From contig CATBDC010000009.1 of the NCBI GenBank assembly GCA_949502235.1, forward strand, positions 32,190-96,189: a stretch of DNA of 64,000 nucleotides, read 5' to 3'. The stretch comes from an uncultured Lachnospiraceae bacterium (lineage in GTDB: Bacteria > Bacillota > Clostridia > Lachnospirales > Lachnospiraceae). Position numbers and translations under genes: made by a program. The notes under the pieces are model-generated. The model saw only the letters and a list, made by a program, of their open reading frames with translations. It searched no databases and was not told the DNA's origin. Below are positions 47,005 to 56,335 of this stretch, in pieces (positions within the stretch are counted from its first letter, which is position 1; each line of letters begins with the position of its first letter).

Positions 47005-47877
47005 TTACTCGATTGCAATTTCCCATGTGTTTACATACTGCTCACTGGACAAAAGTCTCACCAGGTCGCTCTTATATTTGAATTCCTCTACTACATCCTG
47101 CCTGGAGGGAAGGGATGTCCACGGCTCAATGCAGACATAGGGCGCATCTGTCTTAGGCGCATGCCATATCCCAAGATAGGACATATCCGGATAAGATACC
47201 TTCACCTGCCTTGTGCCCTTATCTGATTTCAGGGTCACCTCATCTGCCATATTCCGAAGCACAATAGCATCATTGTCAAACAGATCATGGGACAGCCTAA
47301 GCTTCCTGCCGTCCTCAAGAGGAAATTCCGCATCCCTTCCGCTTAGGAAGCACGCAGGCGTATGCCCGACCCTCTCCGGCCTTGCCTCGCCGCCAAACTC
47401 CAGATAGTAATCAGCAAATTCAAGACCCTCCTCAAGGGGCACCATAAAGCCAGGATGTCCTCCAATCCCAAAATACATCGTTTCCTTCGAACAGTTAGAA
47501 ACACGGTATGTAATCAAAATCTCATTGTCCCTAAGCTCATAGGACACCTGAAGAATAAAATGATAAGGATACATCCCAAGAGTTTCCTCACTATCTCTAA
47601 GCTCCAAGGTTATCATATCCTCCTCCTGATAAACCACATGGTAGGGAAGCTTTCTTGCAAATCCGTGAATATTCATCTCATACTCCTTCCCTCCAAGAAG
47701 ATACTTTCCTTCCGTAAATCTTCCCACATAAGGAAACAGTATGGGGGAGCGCTCCTTCCAGTATTTTTCGTCCCCATTCCACAGATATTCCGCGCCGTCC
47801 TTCTTAACTGACTGAAGCTCTGCGCCCACATCCGATATCATCACCTGTATACTTCCATTCTTAATCTGATACTCCAT
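47005..47877 (-). CDS. Aldose 1-epimerase-family protein
   Basis: 290 aa behind GGGAGGAAAAG. The galactose mutarotase fold is suggested by DVGAELQSVKKDGAEYLWNG, SPILFPYVGRF, NIHGFARKLPYHV, GIGGHPGFMVP and YVCIEPWTSLP with the conserved His and Glu positions of the YeaD/LacX-like subgroup. It interconverts sugar anomers in the cytosol. It is the first gene of a two-gene operon with the AraC regulator. Confidence 0.88.
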   Translation of the reverse strand: MEYQIKNGSIQVMISDVGAELQSVKKDGAEYLWNGDEKYWKERSPILFPYVGRFTEGKYLLGGKEYEMNIHGFARKLPYHVVYQEEDMITLELRDSEETLGMYPYHFILQVSYELRDNEILITYRVSNCSKETMYFGIGGHPGFMVPLEEGLEFADYYLEFGGEARPERVGHTPACFLSGRDAEFPLEDGRKLRLSHDLFDNDAIVLRNMADEVTLKSDKGTRQVKVSYPDMSYLGIWHAPKTDAPYVCIEPWTSLPSRQDVVEEFKYKSDLVRLLSSEQYVNTWEIAIE

Positions 47878-47971
47878 ATCTTTTCCTCCCTGTTTTTCCC
47901 AGTCTTTTCAAACATTATACCAAAAATCATCTCCATTCGGAAGAGCTATCCTTTCGAGAAGCGAATTTTAA

Positions 47972-48002
47972 AAAGGGAATGTCTTCTTGTGACACTCCCT
48001 TT
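47972..48002 (-). terminator. Terminator of the lyxose-isomerase operon
   Basis: AAAGGGAATGTC pairs with GACACTCCCTTT around TTCTTGT (one bulge). On the minus strand it is followed by TTTTTAAAATT, a good T-tract, and lies just after the isomerase stop. Confidence 0.8.
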
Positions 48003-48015
48003 ACAAAAATATTTT

Positions 48016-48699
48016 CTACTTAGCCGCCGGATACTCATTACAAAGCAGACGGTAGGGCTCTTCATCCTCGTCTATTTCCGGAAAACGTCCAATCGGTTCA
48101 TAAAAGCGGTTGTCGTTCTCATCATCATTACACATGGAAACCTCTCCTAAGAGCACCGCCCCTCCTGTCTCCGGCACTATAAAGTCATGGTACATATACG
48201 GGGTGATGGTGATGCTCTGCCCCGGCTTTAACAGAACCTTCGTCCCCGCGGGAACAACCTTCGTCTTTCCATCCGAATATACTGTCACGTCCGTGTCCAG
48301 CATGGCTCCGTCCGCAGCCCCGTTATATACTGTAATATAAATATCATTTCCGCCCCGGTTAATGATATCCTCCATCTTGTTCCAGTGGTAGTGCATAGGC
48401 GCTGTCTGTCCCTCATAGAGCATAAGAAGCTTTTCAGCATAGGTCTTAGGATATTTTTCCGGCATCTTCTGATTGCCGTTGCGGATAGTCAGAAGGGAAA
48501 AGCCCACCTTGTCAAAATCACCAAGGCCGTAATCCGTAATATCCCATCCCAGACAGTTGTCACGGATCTCATCATACTCATGCCCCACATTCTGCCAGTC
48601 CGCAGCGCTCCACTTGGCAAAAGGCGGAATCTCAAACCTGTGCTCATTAATTAATGCTTCCATATCCTTAATTACTTCATTAATCCTTGAACGCTTCAA
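48016..48699 (-). CDS. D-lyxose-type ketol-isomerase
   Basis: 227 aa cupin, the size of characterised D-lyxose isomerases (D-lyxose to D-xylulose, also D-mannose to D-fructose). Metal ligands are visible: H103 and H105 with E110 in PMHYHWNKMEDI and a fourth His in PYMYHDFIVPE near 171. NCLGWDITDYGLGDF is a family signature. It is last in the eight-gene sugar operon, 12 bases after the RpiR gene, and probably makes the ketose used by the kinases upstream. Confidence 0.88.
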   Translation of the reverse strand: MKRSRINEVIKDMEALINEHRFEIPPFAKWSAADWQNVGHEYDEIRDNCLGWDITDYGLGDFDKVGFSLLTIRNGNQKMPEKYPKTYAEKLLMLYEGQTAPMHYHWNKMEDIINRGGNDIYITVYNGAADGAMLDTDVTVYSDGKTKVVPAGTKVLLKPGQSITITPYMYHDFIVPETGGAVLLGEVSMCNDDENDNRFYEPIGRFPEIDEDEEPYRLLCNEYPAAK

Positions 48700-48711
48700 T
48701 TTTCTATCTCC

Positions 48712-49575
48712 TTACATCTTATACTCTGATAAAATTATCTCAGGCTTGTCAGCCTGTCTCGTCTTAATAAGCTCCTCGTTGGTAACAAAGTTAAGAAGCG
48801 CATCAATAATCGCCGTCTCGTTCAGATGCGCATACCCCTTGTAATAGCTGAAGGGGCCTTCCTCTCCCGCAGACAAAAGGACATAATCCGCCAGATTTGA
48901 CACCGGCGACTGGGCAAATGCCGTAATAGCAATCATCTTAAGCCCCTTTTCCTTTCCAAGCTCCATCCCCTGGATGACCTGCTTGGAGGTGCCTGACTGC
49001 GAGATAGCAATCAGGATATCCCCTTCGTCTGCCAGATTCACATGGTTGAGAAAATATTCCGGCGCAATGTTATACGTGCTCTTAATGCCAAGGCGCCCCA
49101 AACGGAAGCCCATATACTGGGCCAGCGGGCAGGTATTGCCCACCGCCATAATATGAGCCTGCTTACAGGTTTTTAAAAGGTTCACGCAGTCGCGCATCAC
49201 ATCCAGCTCCAGACGCCTCCCGATAACAAGCATCGCCTTTGCAAAGCCCGCAAACATCTCCTCGACGCTGTCCTTGCTCTCAATCCCGTCCACACTGCTG
49301 TACTGCTGCTTCCCCAAGTCTCTTGCAAGAGTAATACGGAACTGGTAATACCCGGTATAGCCGATATGATGGCACATACGCACAACCGTGGCGTCACTGA
49401 CCCCGCTGTTTTTGGCAAGCTCCGACACATTACAGTCTACTGCCTTCTGCGGGTTCTTAAGAACAAAGGCCGCCACCTTCCTTTCAGCGGAAAAAATACG
49501 GTCGTACTGCTCCCTGATAACCACAAGCACTTCCTTGTCCAGAAAATTTTTTTCCCTCAACTTTTGACACCCCAA
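48712..49575 (-). CDS. RpiR/MurR-family sugar-phosphate regulator
   Basis: 287 aa. The N-terminal HTH_6 domain reads VSELAKNSGVSDATVVRMCH; the C-terminal SIS domain, which binds phosphosugars, has IMAVGNTCPLAQYMG and EGDILIAISQSGTSKQVI. Start is uncertain: the longest frame uses TTG at 49575, and TTG at 49560 is alternative; no ATG lies near the domain start. It sits inside the operon it probably controls, 11 bases after the aldolase gene. Confidence 0.88.
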   Translation of the reverse strand: MGCQKLREKNFLDKEVLVVIREQYDRIFSAERKVAAFVLKNPQKAVDCNVSELAKNSGVSDATVVRMCHHIGYTGYYQFRITLARDLGKQQYSSVDGIESKDSVEEMFAGFAKAMLVIGRRLELDVMRDCVNLLKTCKQAHIMAVGNTCPLAQYMGFRLGRLGIKSTYNIAPEYFLNHVNLADEGDILIAISQSGTSKQVIQGMELGKEKGLKMIAITAFAQSPVSNLADYVLLSAGEEGPFSYYKGYAHLNETAIIDALLNFVTNEELIKTRQADKPEIILSEYKM

Positions 49576-49586
49576 CTACAGATCTA

Positions 49587-50450
49587 TTAATACAAATCCG
49601 CCTTTCCGATTGTCTGGAATAACTCAAGCTTATGCTTTGCAACTACCTTCATAGCCTTGATACATTCCGGCTCAATCACATTGGGTTCCCTTAAGCTCTT
49701 ATCCTGCAGAACCTCCCTCATCTTCTCAAAATATGCAACCTTGATATCAGAGGAAATGTTAATCTTATTAATTCCAAGAGTAACAGCCTCCCCGATCTCC
49801 TTGTCCGGATTGTTGGAACCGCCGTGAAGTACTAACGGGATGTCCACCTTAGAAGCAATGTCCTTTAAGATATCCAGCTTTAACTCCGGCTTCATGCCTG
49901 CCGGATACAGCCCGTGGCAGGTTCCGATTGCCACTGCCAGCGTATCAACACCCGTCTCAGCAACAAATTTTACCGCATCCTCTGGATCTGTGTAGATAAT
50001 CTTTGCGGCTCCGCCCTCCATCTCGTCCGGGTTGGTCGTCCCGATAGTTCCAAGCTCTGCCTCAACGGATACATTTACCGGATGAGCCGCCTCAATAATC
50101 TTCTTTGTCCCCGCAATATTTTCCTCAAACGGAAGCTCTGCGCCGTCAAACATAACAGACGTAAATCCGCTCTGAATTGCCCACATAATCTTTCCGAAAT
50201 CACTGCAGTGGTCTAAGTGGATGCATACCGGAACAGGAGACTTGTAAGCCTTCTCCTTAATAGCTGTCACCATCTCGGAGCCGATAAAGCTTAACTCATC
50301 AGGATGAATCTCAATAATAACCGGTGAACTTGTCTCCTCACAAACCTCCATGATCCCGAGAAACATAGAATAGTCGCTGATATTAAATGCCGGAAGAGCA
50401 AATTTATGCTCCTTTGCTACTGCTAAAATACCCTTCATGTTCATTAACAT
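49587..50450 (-). CDS. Class II ketose-bisphosphate aldolase
   Basis: 287 aa from the ATG at 50450, which has GGAGG 8 bases upstream. Zn-dependent aldolase: CIHLDHCSD supplies the catalytic Asp80 and ligand His81, GTCHGLYPAG and VLHGGSNNPD supply further ligands and phosphate contacts. The GatY/KbaY/Fba family cleaves fructose or tagatose bisphosphates or ketose 1-phosphates. In this operon it would split the product of the two kinases into trioses. Confidence 0.9.
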   Translation of the reverse strand: MLMNMKGILAVAKEHKFALPAFNISDYSMFLGIMEVCEETSSPVIIEIHPDELSFIGSEMVTAIKEKAYKSPVPVCIHLDHCSDFGKIMWAIQSGFTSVMFDGAELPFEENIAGTKKIIEAAHPVNVSVEAELGTIGTTNPDEMEGGAAKIIYTDPEDAVKFVAETGVDTLAVAIGTCHGLYPAGMKPELKLDILKDIASKVDIPLVLHGGSNNPDKEIGEAVTLGINKINISSDIKVAYFEKMREVLQDKSLREPNVIEPECIKAMKVVAKHKLELFQTIGKADLY

Positions 50451-50514
50451 AGTCCTTACCTCCATAAAATCCTATACTGTTATTTTAGTCTAACTGTTTT
50501 TTTCTGTCAATATT

Positions 50515-51831
50515 TTAAAAACACATTTGTACGCCGCCCACAAAGGAATCTCCCAGACCTATTGTGAATCTTGGCATGTCGATATATTTTGACGGAACTA
50601 ATACTGCCTCGTGTGCGTGCCTGCTTTCCTTAAGCATCTGGTAATTTTTCATACCCCTTTCGCTGAAGCCGAACTCCAGAACTCTCTTCACCTGCTCTCT
50701 CGTACCGTACCATCCATTATCCGCCTTTGCCGTTGCAAGCATGTTTCCGTATATAAGCCCTCTTTCAATATCTGCCTCAAGCGGCTCTCCTACGTACATA
50801 GAATAATCCTTCGTGTGGATAATAACACCCTTTCGGACCCCTAACATGCTGCGGATGGTTCTGGCTCCCTCTATACAGGAGAAAATATCGTCAATATCTA
50901 CCTTTATATTGTAAATATCATTTAAGGTATGATTCAGCTCCTCCTCATTCATGCTCACAATATCCACGCACGGGCAGAGCGTCTTAAGACAGAGCTTCTT
51001 CACATCAATACTGTGAAAATGGGCATCCTCAAAAAAGACGATTCCCTCCGGGTTATTCTTCCGGTACGCATCGGCATGCTTCTTTGCAAATTCAAGCCGT
51101 TCCTTTAAAAGCTCCGGATCGAGAAGCCCGTTAAAGCTTGACATTACATTACTGCTTACCTTCCGTGCATTGCGTTCTATCCACTGAAAATAGGGTTCGG
51201 AAAACGGCACATATTCATTTACCGTAATCTTTGTCAGGATCAGGCGGTTAGAGCAGGGAATTACAAGCTCCTGGTCTCCCAGGCGGATCTTGTCGCCCTT
51301 TTTAAACTGTATGATAAAGTGAGGCTCCTGCTCATGCGTCTGACTGATTTCATCCGTATGCACAAGCCTTCCATCCTGTGAAACCGTGTACACTCCCGGC
51401 GTGTCCAAAATATCACACACCTCCCTTGAATCATCCGTCATGTGCACAACAGAAGGACAGCCTACACTGTCAAGAGCCATAGCCGCCTGCATGGCCGTGC
51501 CTCCCATGCCATACTTAAATTCAAAATTGGACTTCACAAGACCAACATTCTCTACATCGACCTCGCCTCCAACCCCGTGAGAGCAGTAATATACCATCGT
51601 CTCAAGAAGCTCCTGCATCGTCTGAATCCGGGCTGCCGCCTTCATCTGGGACAGCACTGCCCCCGGCATATGCTCCTTAAGCAGCTCATTCAGCCGTTCA
51701 GCGTTAAAATCACACAGCAAATCAAGATTACTCGTATATCCCATTGCAGGATAGCGCTCCTCCTCTATACGTGTCCGGATCATTCCGTCAAGAGCCTCAA
51801 ACGCCTCATTATATTTCTGTCTTAAATCCAT
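50515..51831 (-). CDS. ADP-dependent phosphofructokinase/glucokinase-family protein
   Basis: 438 aa. The overall length, AMGYTSNLDLLCDFN near the N-terminus, the KYGMGGTAMQAAMALDSVG substrate region and the catalytic loop FTIGLGDSFVGG at the end fit the ADP_PFK_GK branch of the ribokinase superfamily. Characterised members phosphorylate glucose or fructose 6-phosphate with ADP. A bacterial member inside a sugar operon with a PfkB kinase is uncommon. Assignment rests on motifs by eye; a divergent ribokinase is the alternative. Confidence 0.65.
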   Translation of the reverse strand: MDLRQKYNEAFEALDGMIRTRIEEERYPAMGYTSNLDLLCDFNAERLNELLKEHMPGAVLSQMKAAARIQTMQELLETMVYYCSHGVGGEVDVENVGLVKSNFEFKYGMGGTAMQAAMALDSVGCPSVVHMTDDSREVCDILDTPGVYTVSQDGRLVHTDEISQTHEQEPHFIIQFKKGDKIRLGDQELVIPCSNRLILTKITVNEYVPFSEPYFQWIERNARKVSSNVMSSFNGLLDPELLKERLEFAKKHADAYRKNNPEGIVFFEDAHFHSIDVKKLCLKTLCPCVDIVSMNEEELNHTLNDIYNIKVDIDDIFSCIEGARTIRSMLGVRKGVIIHTKDYSMYVGEPLEADIERGLIYGNMLATAKADNGWYGTREQVKRVLEFGFSERGMKNYQMLKESRHAHEAVLVPSKYIDMPRFTIGLGDSFVGGVQMCF

Positions 51832-51866
51832 CCTTTGCCTACTCCCTTTCTATCCTGTCAATCTCA

Positions 51867-52823
51867 CTAAATATGAAGCCTGCTTCCGTTAGCTTCCGCG
51901 TATTTAAGAACCGTCTCAAAGTCCGGTATCCCAGTGCTGGCCCCTGACGCGCCAATTCCGTATGCTGATACTGCACTGGCAAATTCGCCGGTTTTTTTCA
52001 GATCCCAGCCATGAAGATATCCGCACAGAAAGCCTGCCATAAAGCAGTCCCCCGCTCCGGTAGTGTCCACCACCTTCACGTCAGGATAGGCCGAAAGCCA
52101 GTGTGTCTCCTTAAAATCTGTCAGAACACATCCCTTATGCCCCAGCTTGATCCCAAGAACCTTTAAAGGATACCTGCTGAAAATATCAAGCATCTCCTTC
52201 ACATCCGTCTTTCCTGTAAAAAAGGCCGCCTCTTCGTAGCTTGGTATGAAAATATCTGTTTCCTTAAGGGACTTATCTATCAGATCCAGATTATTTTGTG
52301 CATTTGTTTCCGTTGCAATGCTGGCATCCATTGCCGTGAGCTTTCCGTACTTATGTGCACGCTTAAATATATCCGAAACCTCGTCATCCGTCATTCTCTG
52401 CATGGCCAGGGCACTTCCAAAGAACACAAGATCAGACTCCCGAATAGCCTCGTCAGGAACATCTTTTCCTGTAAGGGCGTCATTGGCGCCCCGATTTACC
52501 AGAAAATGGCGTTCCCCGCTTTTTTCAATTAAAATATATGAAACAGCTGTCCCGTAAAGGTCATCCTCAATAAGCCTGTCCATATTCACACTATTTTTTT
52601 TCAGCTCTTCCTTTATAAACTGCCCGCTTACGTCTCTGCCTATCCTCCCGATCAGGGAAGCCTCTATCCCAAGCTTAGAAAGGACAACCGCCACCGTAAG
52701 CGCATCGCCGCCCGTATGGGAAACCGGCATCTCAATCATGCTGTTGTCAATCTCAAGAATATTTCCCGGAACGGGTGATAATGGAATATCACAAAATGCA
52801 AGACCTGCTGATAATACCTTCAT
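51867..52823 (-). CDS. PfkB-family carbohydrate kinase
   Basis: 318 aa from MKVLSAGLAFCDIP (52823) behind AAAGGAGAGAG. Ribokinase-fold marks: TGGDALTVAVVLSKLG, IGRIGRDVSGQF near 60 and the anion hole VVDTTGAGDCFMAGFL near 250 with the catalytic Asp. It phosphorylates a sugar with ATP. Together with the ADP-dependent kinase it could give two phosphorylation steps before aldolase cleavage. Confidence 0.9.
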   Translation of the reverse strand: MKVLSAGLAFCDIPLSPVPGNILEIDNSMIEMPVSHTGGDALTVAVVLSKLGIEASLIGRIGRDVSGQFIKEELKKNSVNMDRLIEDDLYGTAVSYILIEKSGERHFLVNRGANDALTGKDVPDEAIRESDLVFFGSALAMQRMTDDEVSDIFKRAHKYGKLTAMDASIATETNAQNNLDLIDKSLKETDIFIPSYEEAAFFTGKTDVKEMLDIFSRYPLKVLGIKLGHKGCVLTDFKETHWLSAYPDVKVVDTTGAGDCFMAGFLCGYLHGWDLKKTGEFASAVSAYGIGASGASTGIPDFETVLKYAEANGSRLHI

Positions 52824-52883
52824 AACTCTCTCCTTTTTCTTAAAAAGCCCCGTTTGCACAGGGCTTTATGGTAATTGTAACGC

Positions 52884-53720
52884 TTAGTTCTTTACTGATC
52901 CAGCCGTCATACCTGCAATGAAATATTTCTGGAAGAATAAGAACAGGAATAAAATCGGCAGAGAACCGAGCACGCTCATGGCCATCATCTGGTTCCACTC
53001 ATAGGCATGCTGTCCCATCAGTAAGTTAATTCCTACTGGTACTGTACGCATATCATTAGTTTTTGTCAATGCCAGAGCAAACAAATATTCATTCCATGCC
53101 TGCATAAAGGTGTACATGCCCACGGAAACAAGACCCGGAACTGACGGCGGTACAAGAACACTCCAGAGCGCTTTAAAACGTGATCCTCCGTCAATCATAA
53201 CCGCCTCATCCAAATCCTTAGGAAGGGTGTTAAAATATCCTGTCAGCATCAGTATCGCGTAAGGAAGTGTAAATACCATGTAGGTAAGTATCAGCGCCCC
53301 ATATGTATTAAATAATTTAAGTGACACAATCAGGCTCATATAAGGAATCAAAAGTGTAATCGGCGGTACTGCCTGAACCGCAACAATAATGGTATTAATA
53401 ATTCCCTTGCCCGGGAAATTAAACCGGCTGAACGCATATGCAGCCAGAATACCGATAATTAACGTTACCGTAACTACAATTGCGGATATTGCATAGCTGT
53501 TGATGAAAAACCGTACCTGCTCCGGATTGGTGAAAATCGCCTTATATGCATCCAGGCTGAAGTTCTCCGAAATCCAGGTGGGCGGCCATGCAAAAATCTC
53601 TGAATTTGGCTTAAAGGAATTGAGAATCATCCATAAAATCGGAAATCCTGCCCAAATTGTTCCAATAACCAGTAAGATAATAATAATAATCTGCACCCAT
53701 AATTTTTTCTTTCCAATCAT
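52884..53720 (-). CDS. Sugar ABC transporter permease, MalG type
   Basis: 278 aa from MIGKKKLWVQ (53720) behind GGGGGATTAGG. Six helices; the EAA loop is DEAVMIDGGSRFKALWSVLV and is followed by PGLVSVGMYTFMQAWNEYLF. It pairs with the MalF-type permease two bases upstream. Confidence 0.92.
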   Translation of the reverse strand: MIGKKKLWVQIIIIILLVIGTIWAGFPILWMILNSFKPNSEIFAWPPTWISENFSLDAYKAIFTNPEQVRFFINSYAISAIVVTVTLIIGILAAYAFSRFNFPGKGIINTIIVAVQAVPPITLLIPYMSLIVSLKLFNTYGALILTYMVFTLPYAILMLTGYFNTLPKDLDEAVMIDGGSRFKALWSVLVPPSVPGLVSVGMYTFMQAWNEYLFALALTKTNDMRTVPVGINLLMGQHAYEWNQMMAMSVLGSLPILFLFLFFQKYFIAGMTAGSVKN

Positions 53721-53722
53721 AC

Positions 53723-54601
53723 CTAATCCCCCGCTTTCTGTTGTCTCACATAGAAGATTCCTATGATTGTACATACAATAAGCAGTATAACCGCCCCGGC
53801 AGATGCCATAGAGTACTGGTATTTACTGAAGCCCTGCTTGTATATGTAGGTACTGATAGTTTCTGTCGCATTTACCGGCCCGCCTCCTGTGGTCATCCAG
53901 ATTAATGCGAACTGCTGCAGCGTCCATACAAAGTCCAGCATAAGAAGACTGATTAAGATTGGCTTAAGCTGCGGAATCGTAATACGGAAGAAGGTCTGCA
54001 CCGCATTTGCGCCGTCAAGAGCAGACGCCTCATAAAGATCCGTGGAGATCCCCTGCAGTCCGGCCAGAATACTAATCATATAAAACGGATAGCCGGACCA
54101 TATATTAATAAGCGTAACTGAGGCAAGCGCCACATCTCTTGACGCGAGCCATTCTACCTTTTCGCTGATGAGCCCCATATTTGTCATCAGATAATTCAGT
54201 ACACCGTTAGGATTTAACATCATACGCCATACAATCGCAATGACAGACGCCGTAAACATCCACGGTAGCGCATAGATAACACGGAAGATTCCCTTTGTCA
54301 TCACGCCTAAATATCTTGTATTCAGAAGCATTGCAAAAAGCATTCCGATAAGGAAATGTGCAACAATACTGATAAGCACAAAAAACAGTGTATTTTTGAT
54401 TGCCACAAAAAATACCGGATCTGACAATACTTTACTATAGTTTTCCAGGCCGACAAAAACCGGATTCTTATTTATGATAACATTATCATAGAAAGAGTAA
54501 CCAATAACCATAACAATCGGTACAATCAAAAGGATGCACATTAATATGATTGTCGGCAGGAGATATAAATACGGTGTTATAAACTTTTTCCCTTTCGTCA
54601 A
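53723..54601 (-). CDS. Sugar ABC transporter permease, MalF type
   Basis: 292 aa with a TTG start at 54601, GAAGGAGATG upstream. Six helices; the EAA loop is YEASALDGANAVQTFFRITI. The downstream helix has WMTTGGGPVNATETISTYIY. Spacing to the binding-protein gene is 109 bases and holds a stem-loop, usual for lowering permease expression relative to the binding protein. Confidence 0.9.
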   Translation of the reverse strand: MTKGKKFITPYLYLLPTIILMCILLIVPIVMVIGYSFYDNVIINKNPVFVGLENYSKVLSDPVFFVAIKNTLFFVLISIVAHFLIGMLFAMLLNTRYLGVMTKGIFRVIYALPWMFTASVIAIVWRMMLNPNGVLNYLMTNMGLISEKVEWLASRDVALASVTLINIWSGYPFYMISILAGLQGISTDLYEASALDGANAVQTFFRITIPQLKPILISLLMLDFVWTLQQFALIWMTTGGGPVNATETISTYIYKQGFSKYQYSMASAGAVILLIVCTIIGIFYVRQQKAGD

Positions 54602-54631
54602 CTCAAACTCATCTCCTTCACTTTAGAGTAA

Positions 54632-54664
54632 ATGGGCTGTACGCAAAGCAAGCGCACAGCCCAT
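54632..54664 (-). promoter_or_regulatory. Intercistronic stem-loop after the binding-protein gene
   Basis: ATGGGCTGT and ACAGCCCAT pair around a 15-base loop whose ACGC/GCGC ends can extend the stem. No T-run follows on the minus strand, so it looks like an mRNA-stabilising or attenuating hairpin rather than a full terminator. Confidence 0.6.
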
Positions 54665-54710
54665 GATCTTTGCCCATTGTTCTTTTATCTCTTAACAGGC
54701 AGCCTGCATC

Positions 54711-56027
54711 TTACTCAAATGCCGGCATCCAGCGCTCCTGAGCTGCTTTCAGCATGTCTGCCGCAGAAGCTGTATCTCCATCGATATATAACTGAAGTTC
54801 TTCGCCAAAGCTTCTCATTAAGTCCTCAGATGTAGGAGCACCTGTAAACTCATTGATCGCTTCACAGCTCTGGAAAAGCTCATAAGCCTTTACAAATAAC
54901 TCGTCAGAAGAAGAGTAATCCGGCTCAGCCTTTGAATTTCCAGGGAATGCATTTGCAAGTACAGCAAGCTCTGCATTTACCTCAGGGCTCATCAGATACT
55001 CAACAAACTGCCATGCCTCATCCTTATGCTCGCAGTTCTCTGCAATACCGATACCCCAGTTAGCAACGTCCATTCCTCTTGTTCCGGAGAAGCCCTCTAC
55101 TACAGGAACGGTGAGATAATCAAAGTTAAGATCCGGAGCTTCTTTCTTAATGGTTGTCAGATGGGAAACACCATCTGTCATGAATGCAACACGTCCGTTT
55201 GTAAACTCCTCAACCATATCAGGCTCTTTCATGGAGTTTGCACCTGCTGCGATATAACCCTTGTCAAACATCTCTTTTACAAATTCAACTGTAGCTTCAA
55301 GCTCTGCATTGCCTTCAAGATTCGGCTTGCCATCCTTAAGCATCGCACCGCCTGATGCCCATAACCATGTCATAAACTGGTTCTGGATACCGCTGGGTGA
55401 CTCTGATGATAACGGAATTGCCCATCCTGCAACGCCGTTCTTGCTTACAGCCTCACATGCTGCAAGGAATTCATCGCGGGTTGTAGGAAGCTCCTCAATC
55501 CCTGCTTCCTTGAGAATGTCCATGTTCGCATACATTGGATAAGCAAAGTTAACAACAGGAATCATATATGTATTGCCATCAACCTGAATCTGTGAGGATA
55601 ACTGGCTGTCATCATAGCCTGCGCCGCCCATCAGCTCTGTCAGGTTCGCAATAGAACCCTGCTTTGCAAAATCGTATACCCAGGAGCCGTCAAGACCAAC
55701 TACGTCTGCCATCGTCCCTGATGCCGCACCTGATGCGATCTGTGTCTTTGTGTCAGCATATGGATTGCTTAAGAGGTCAATCTTAATTCCTGTGTCATCT
55801 GTAAACTTCTGGCAGATGTCCGCAAGAGCGCCGTCCGGAAGCTCTACGCCCCACCACTGCTGGAATTCGAGTGTCACGCCGTCACCGCCGCCTTCTGAAC
55901 CGCCTTCATCCTTGCTGTCGTCCGAAGACTCTCCGCCGCCGCTGCCGCCGCATGCTGCCAGTGAAAGTACCATAGTACCTACAACTGCTGCTGAAAGAAT
56001 CTTCTTTGCTACTGTTTTGAATTTCAT
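54711..56027 (-). CDS. Sugar ABC transporter substrate-binding lipoprotein
   Basis: 438 aa. Lipobox LSLAACGG, then a Gly/Ser/Asp linker. SBP_bac_1 fold: LEFQQWWGVELPDGALADI, NANMDILKEAGIEELP-like hinge text (YPMYANMDILKEAGIEELPT) and GWAIPLSSESPSG. It heads the eight-gene operon down to the isomerase at 48016. A promoter lies at 56171-56198. The sugar ligand is unknown; the enzymes suggest a lyxose-, mannose- or ketose-like compound. Confidence 0.92.
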   Translation of the reverse strand: MKFKTVAKKILSAAVVGTMVLSLAACGGSGGGESSDDSKDEGGSEGGGDGVTLEFQQWWGVELPDGALADICQKFTDDTGIKIDLLSNPYADTKTQIASGAASGTMADVVGLDGSWVYDFAKQGSIANLTELMGGAGYDDSQLSSQIQVDGNTYMIPVVNFAYPMYANMDILKEAGIEELPTTRDEFLAACEAVSKNGVAGWAIPLSSESPSGIQNQFMTWLWASGGAMLKDGKPNLEGNAELEATVEFVKEMFDKGYIAAGANSMKEPDMVEEFTNGRVAFMTDGVSHLTTIKKEAPDLNFDYLTVPVVEGFSGTRGMDVANWGIGIAENCEHKDEAWQFVEYLMSPEVNAELAVLANAFPGNSKAEPDYSSSDELFVKAYELFQSCEAINEFTGAPTSEDLMRSFGEELQLYIDGDTASAADMLKAAQERWMPAFE

Positions 56028-56170
56028 AATCCTTCCTCCTTTAAAAGAAATTTTATTTCAGCACATGTAAATAGCCTACTTTTTGCACAAAAAGCCCGTC
56101 CTGTTTTTGTGAATATCGACAGGTTTTGACAATTTATTTCTTTATTCACTTGTGCTTTTTGTATAGCTAT

Positions 56171-56198
56171 ATTATAAAATAATATTTCATGTTGTCAA
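56171..56198 (-). promoter_or_regulatory. Promoter of the eight-gene sugar operon
   Basis: Minus strand: TTGACA (56193-56198), 16 bases, TATAAT (56171-56176), 140 bases ahead of the binding-protein gene. The long leader contains AAAAAGCACAAG and TTGTGCAAAAAG words that could serve as operator half-sites. Confidence 0.65.
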
Positions 56199-56335
56199 TA
56201 CCTTTTTTATAAATAATGATGTAAAAAATAAAATTTCTTCCTTTTCCGTCAATATACGACACATATTTTTCACTTTTACTTTTCACTCTTACGTGTTACA
56301 CTAAGATAAACTGTGAACAGAAATGAGGAGAAACT

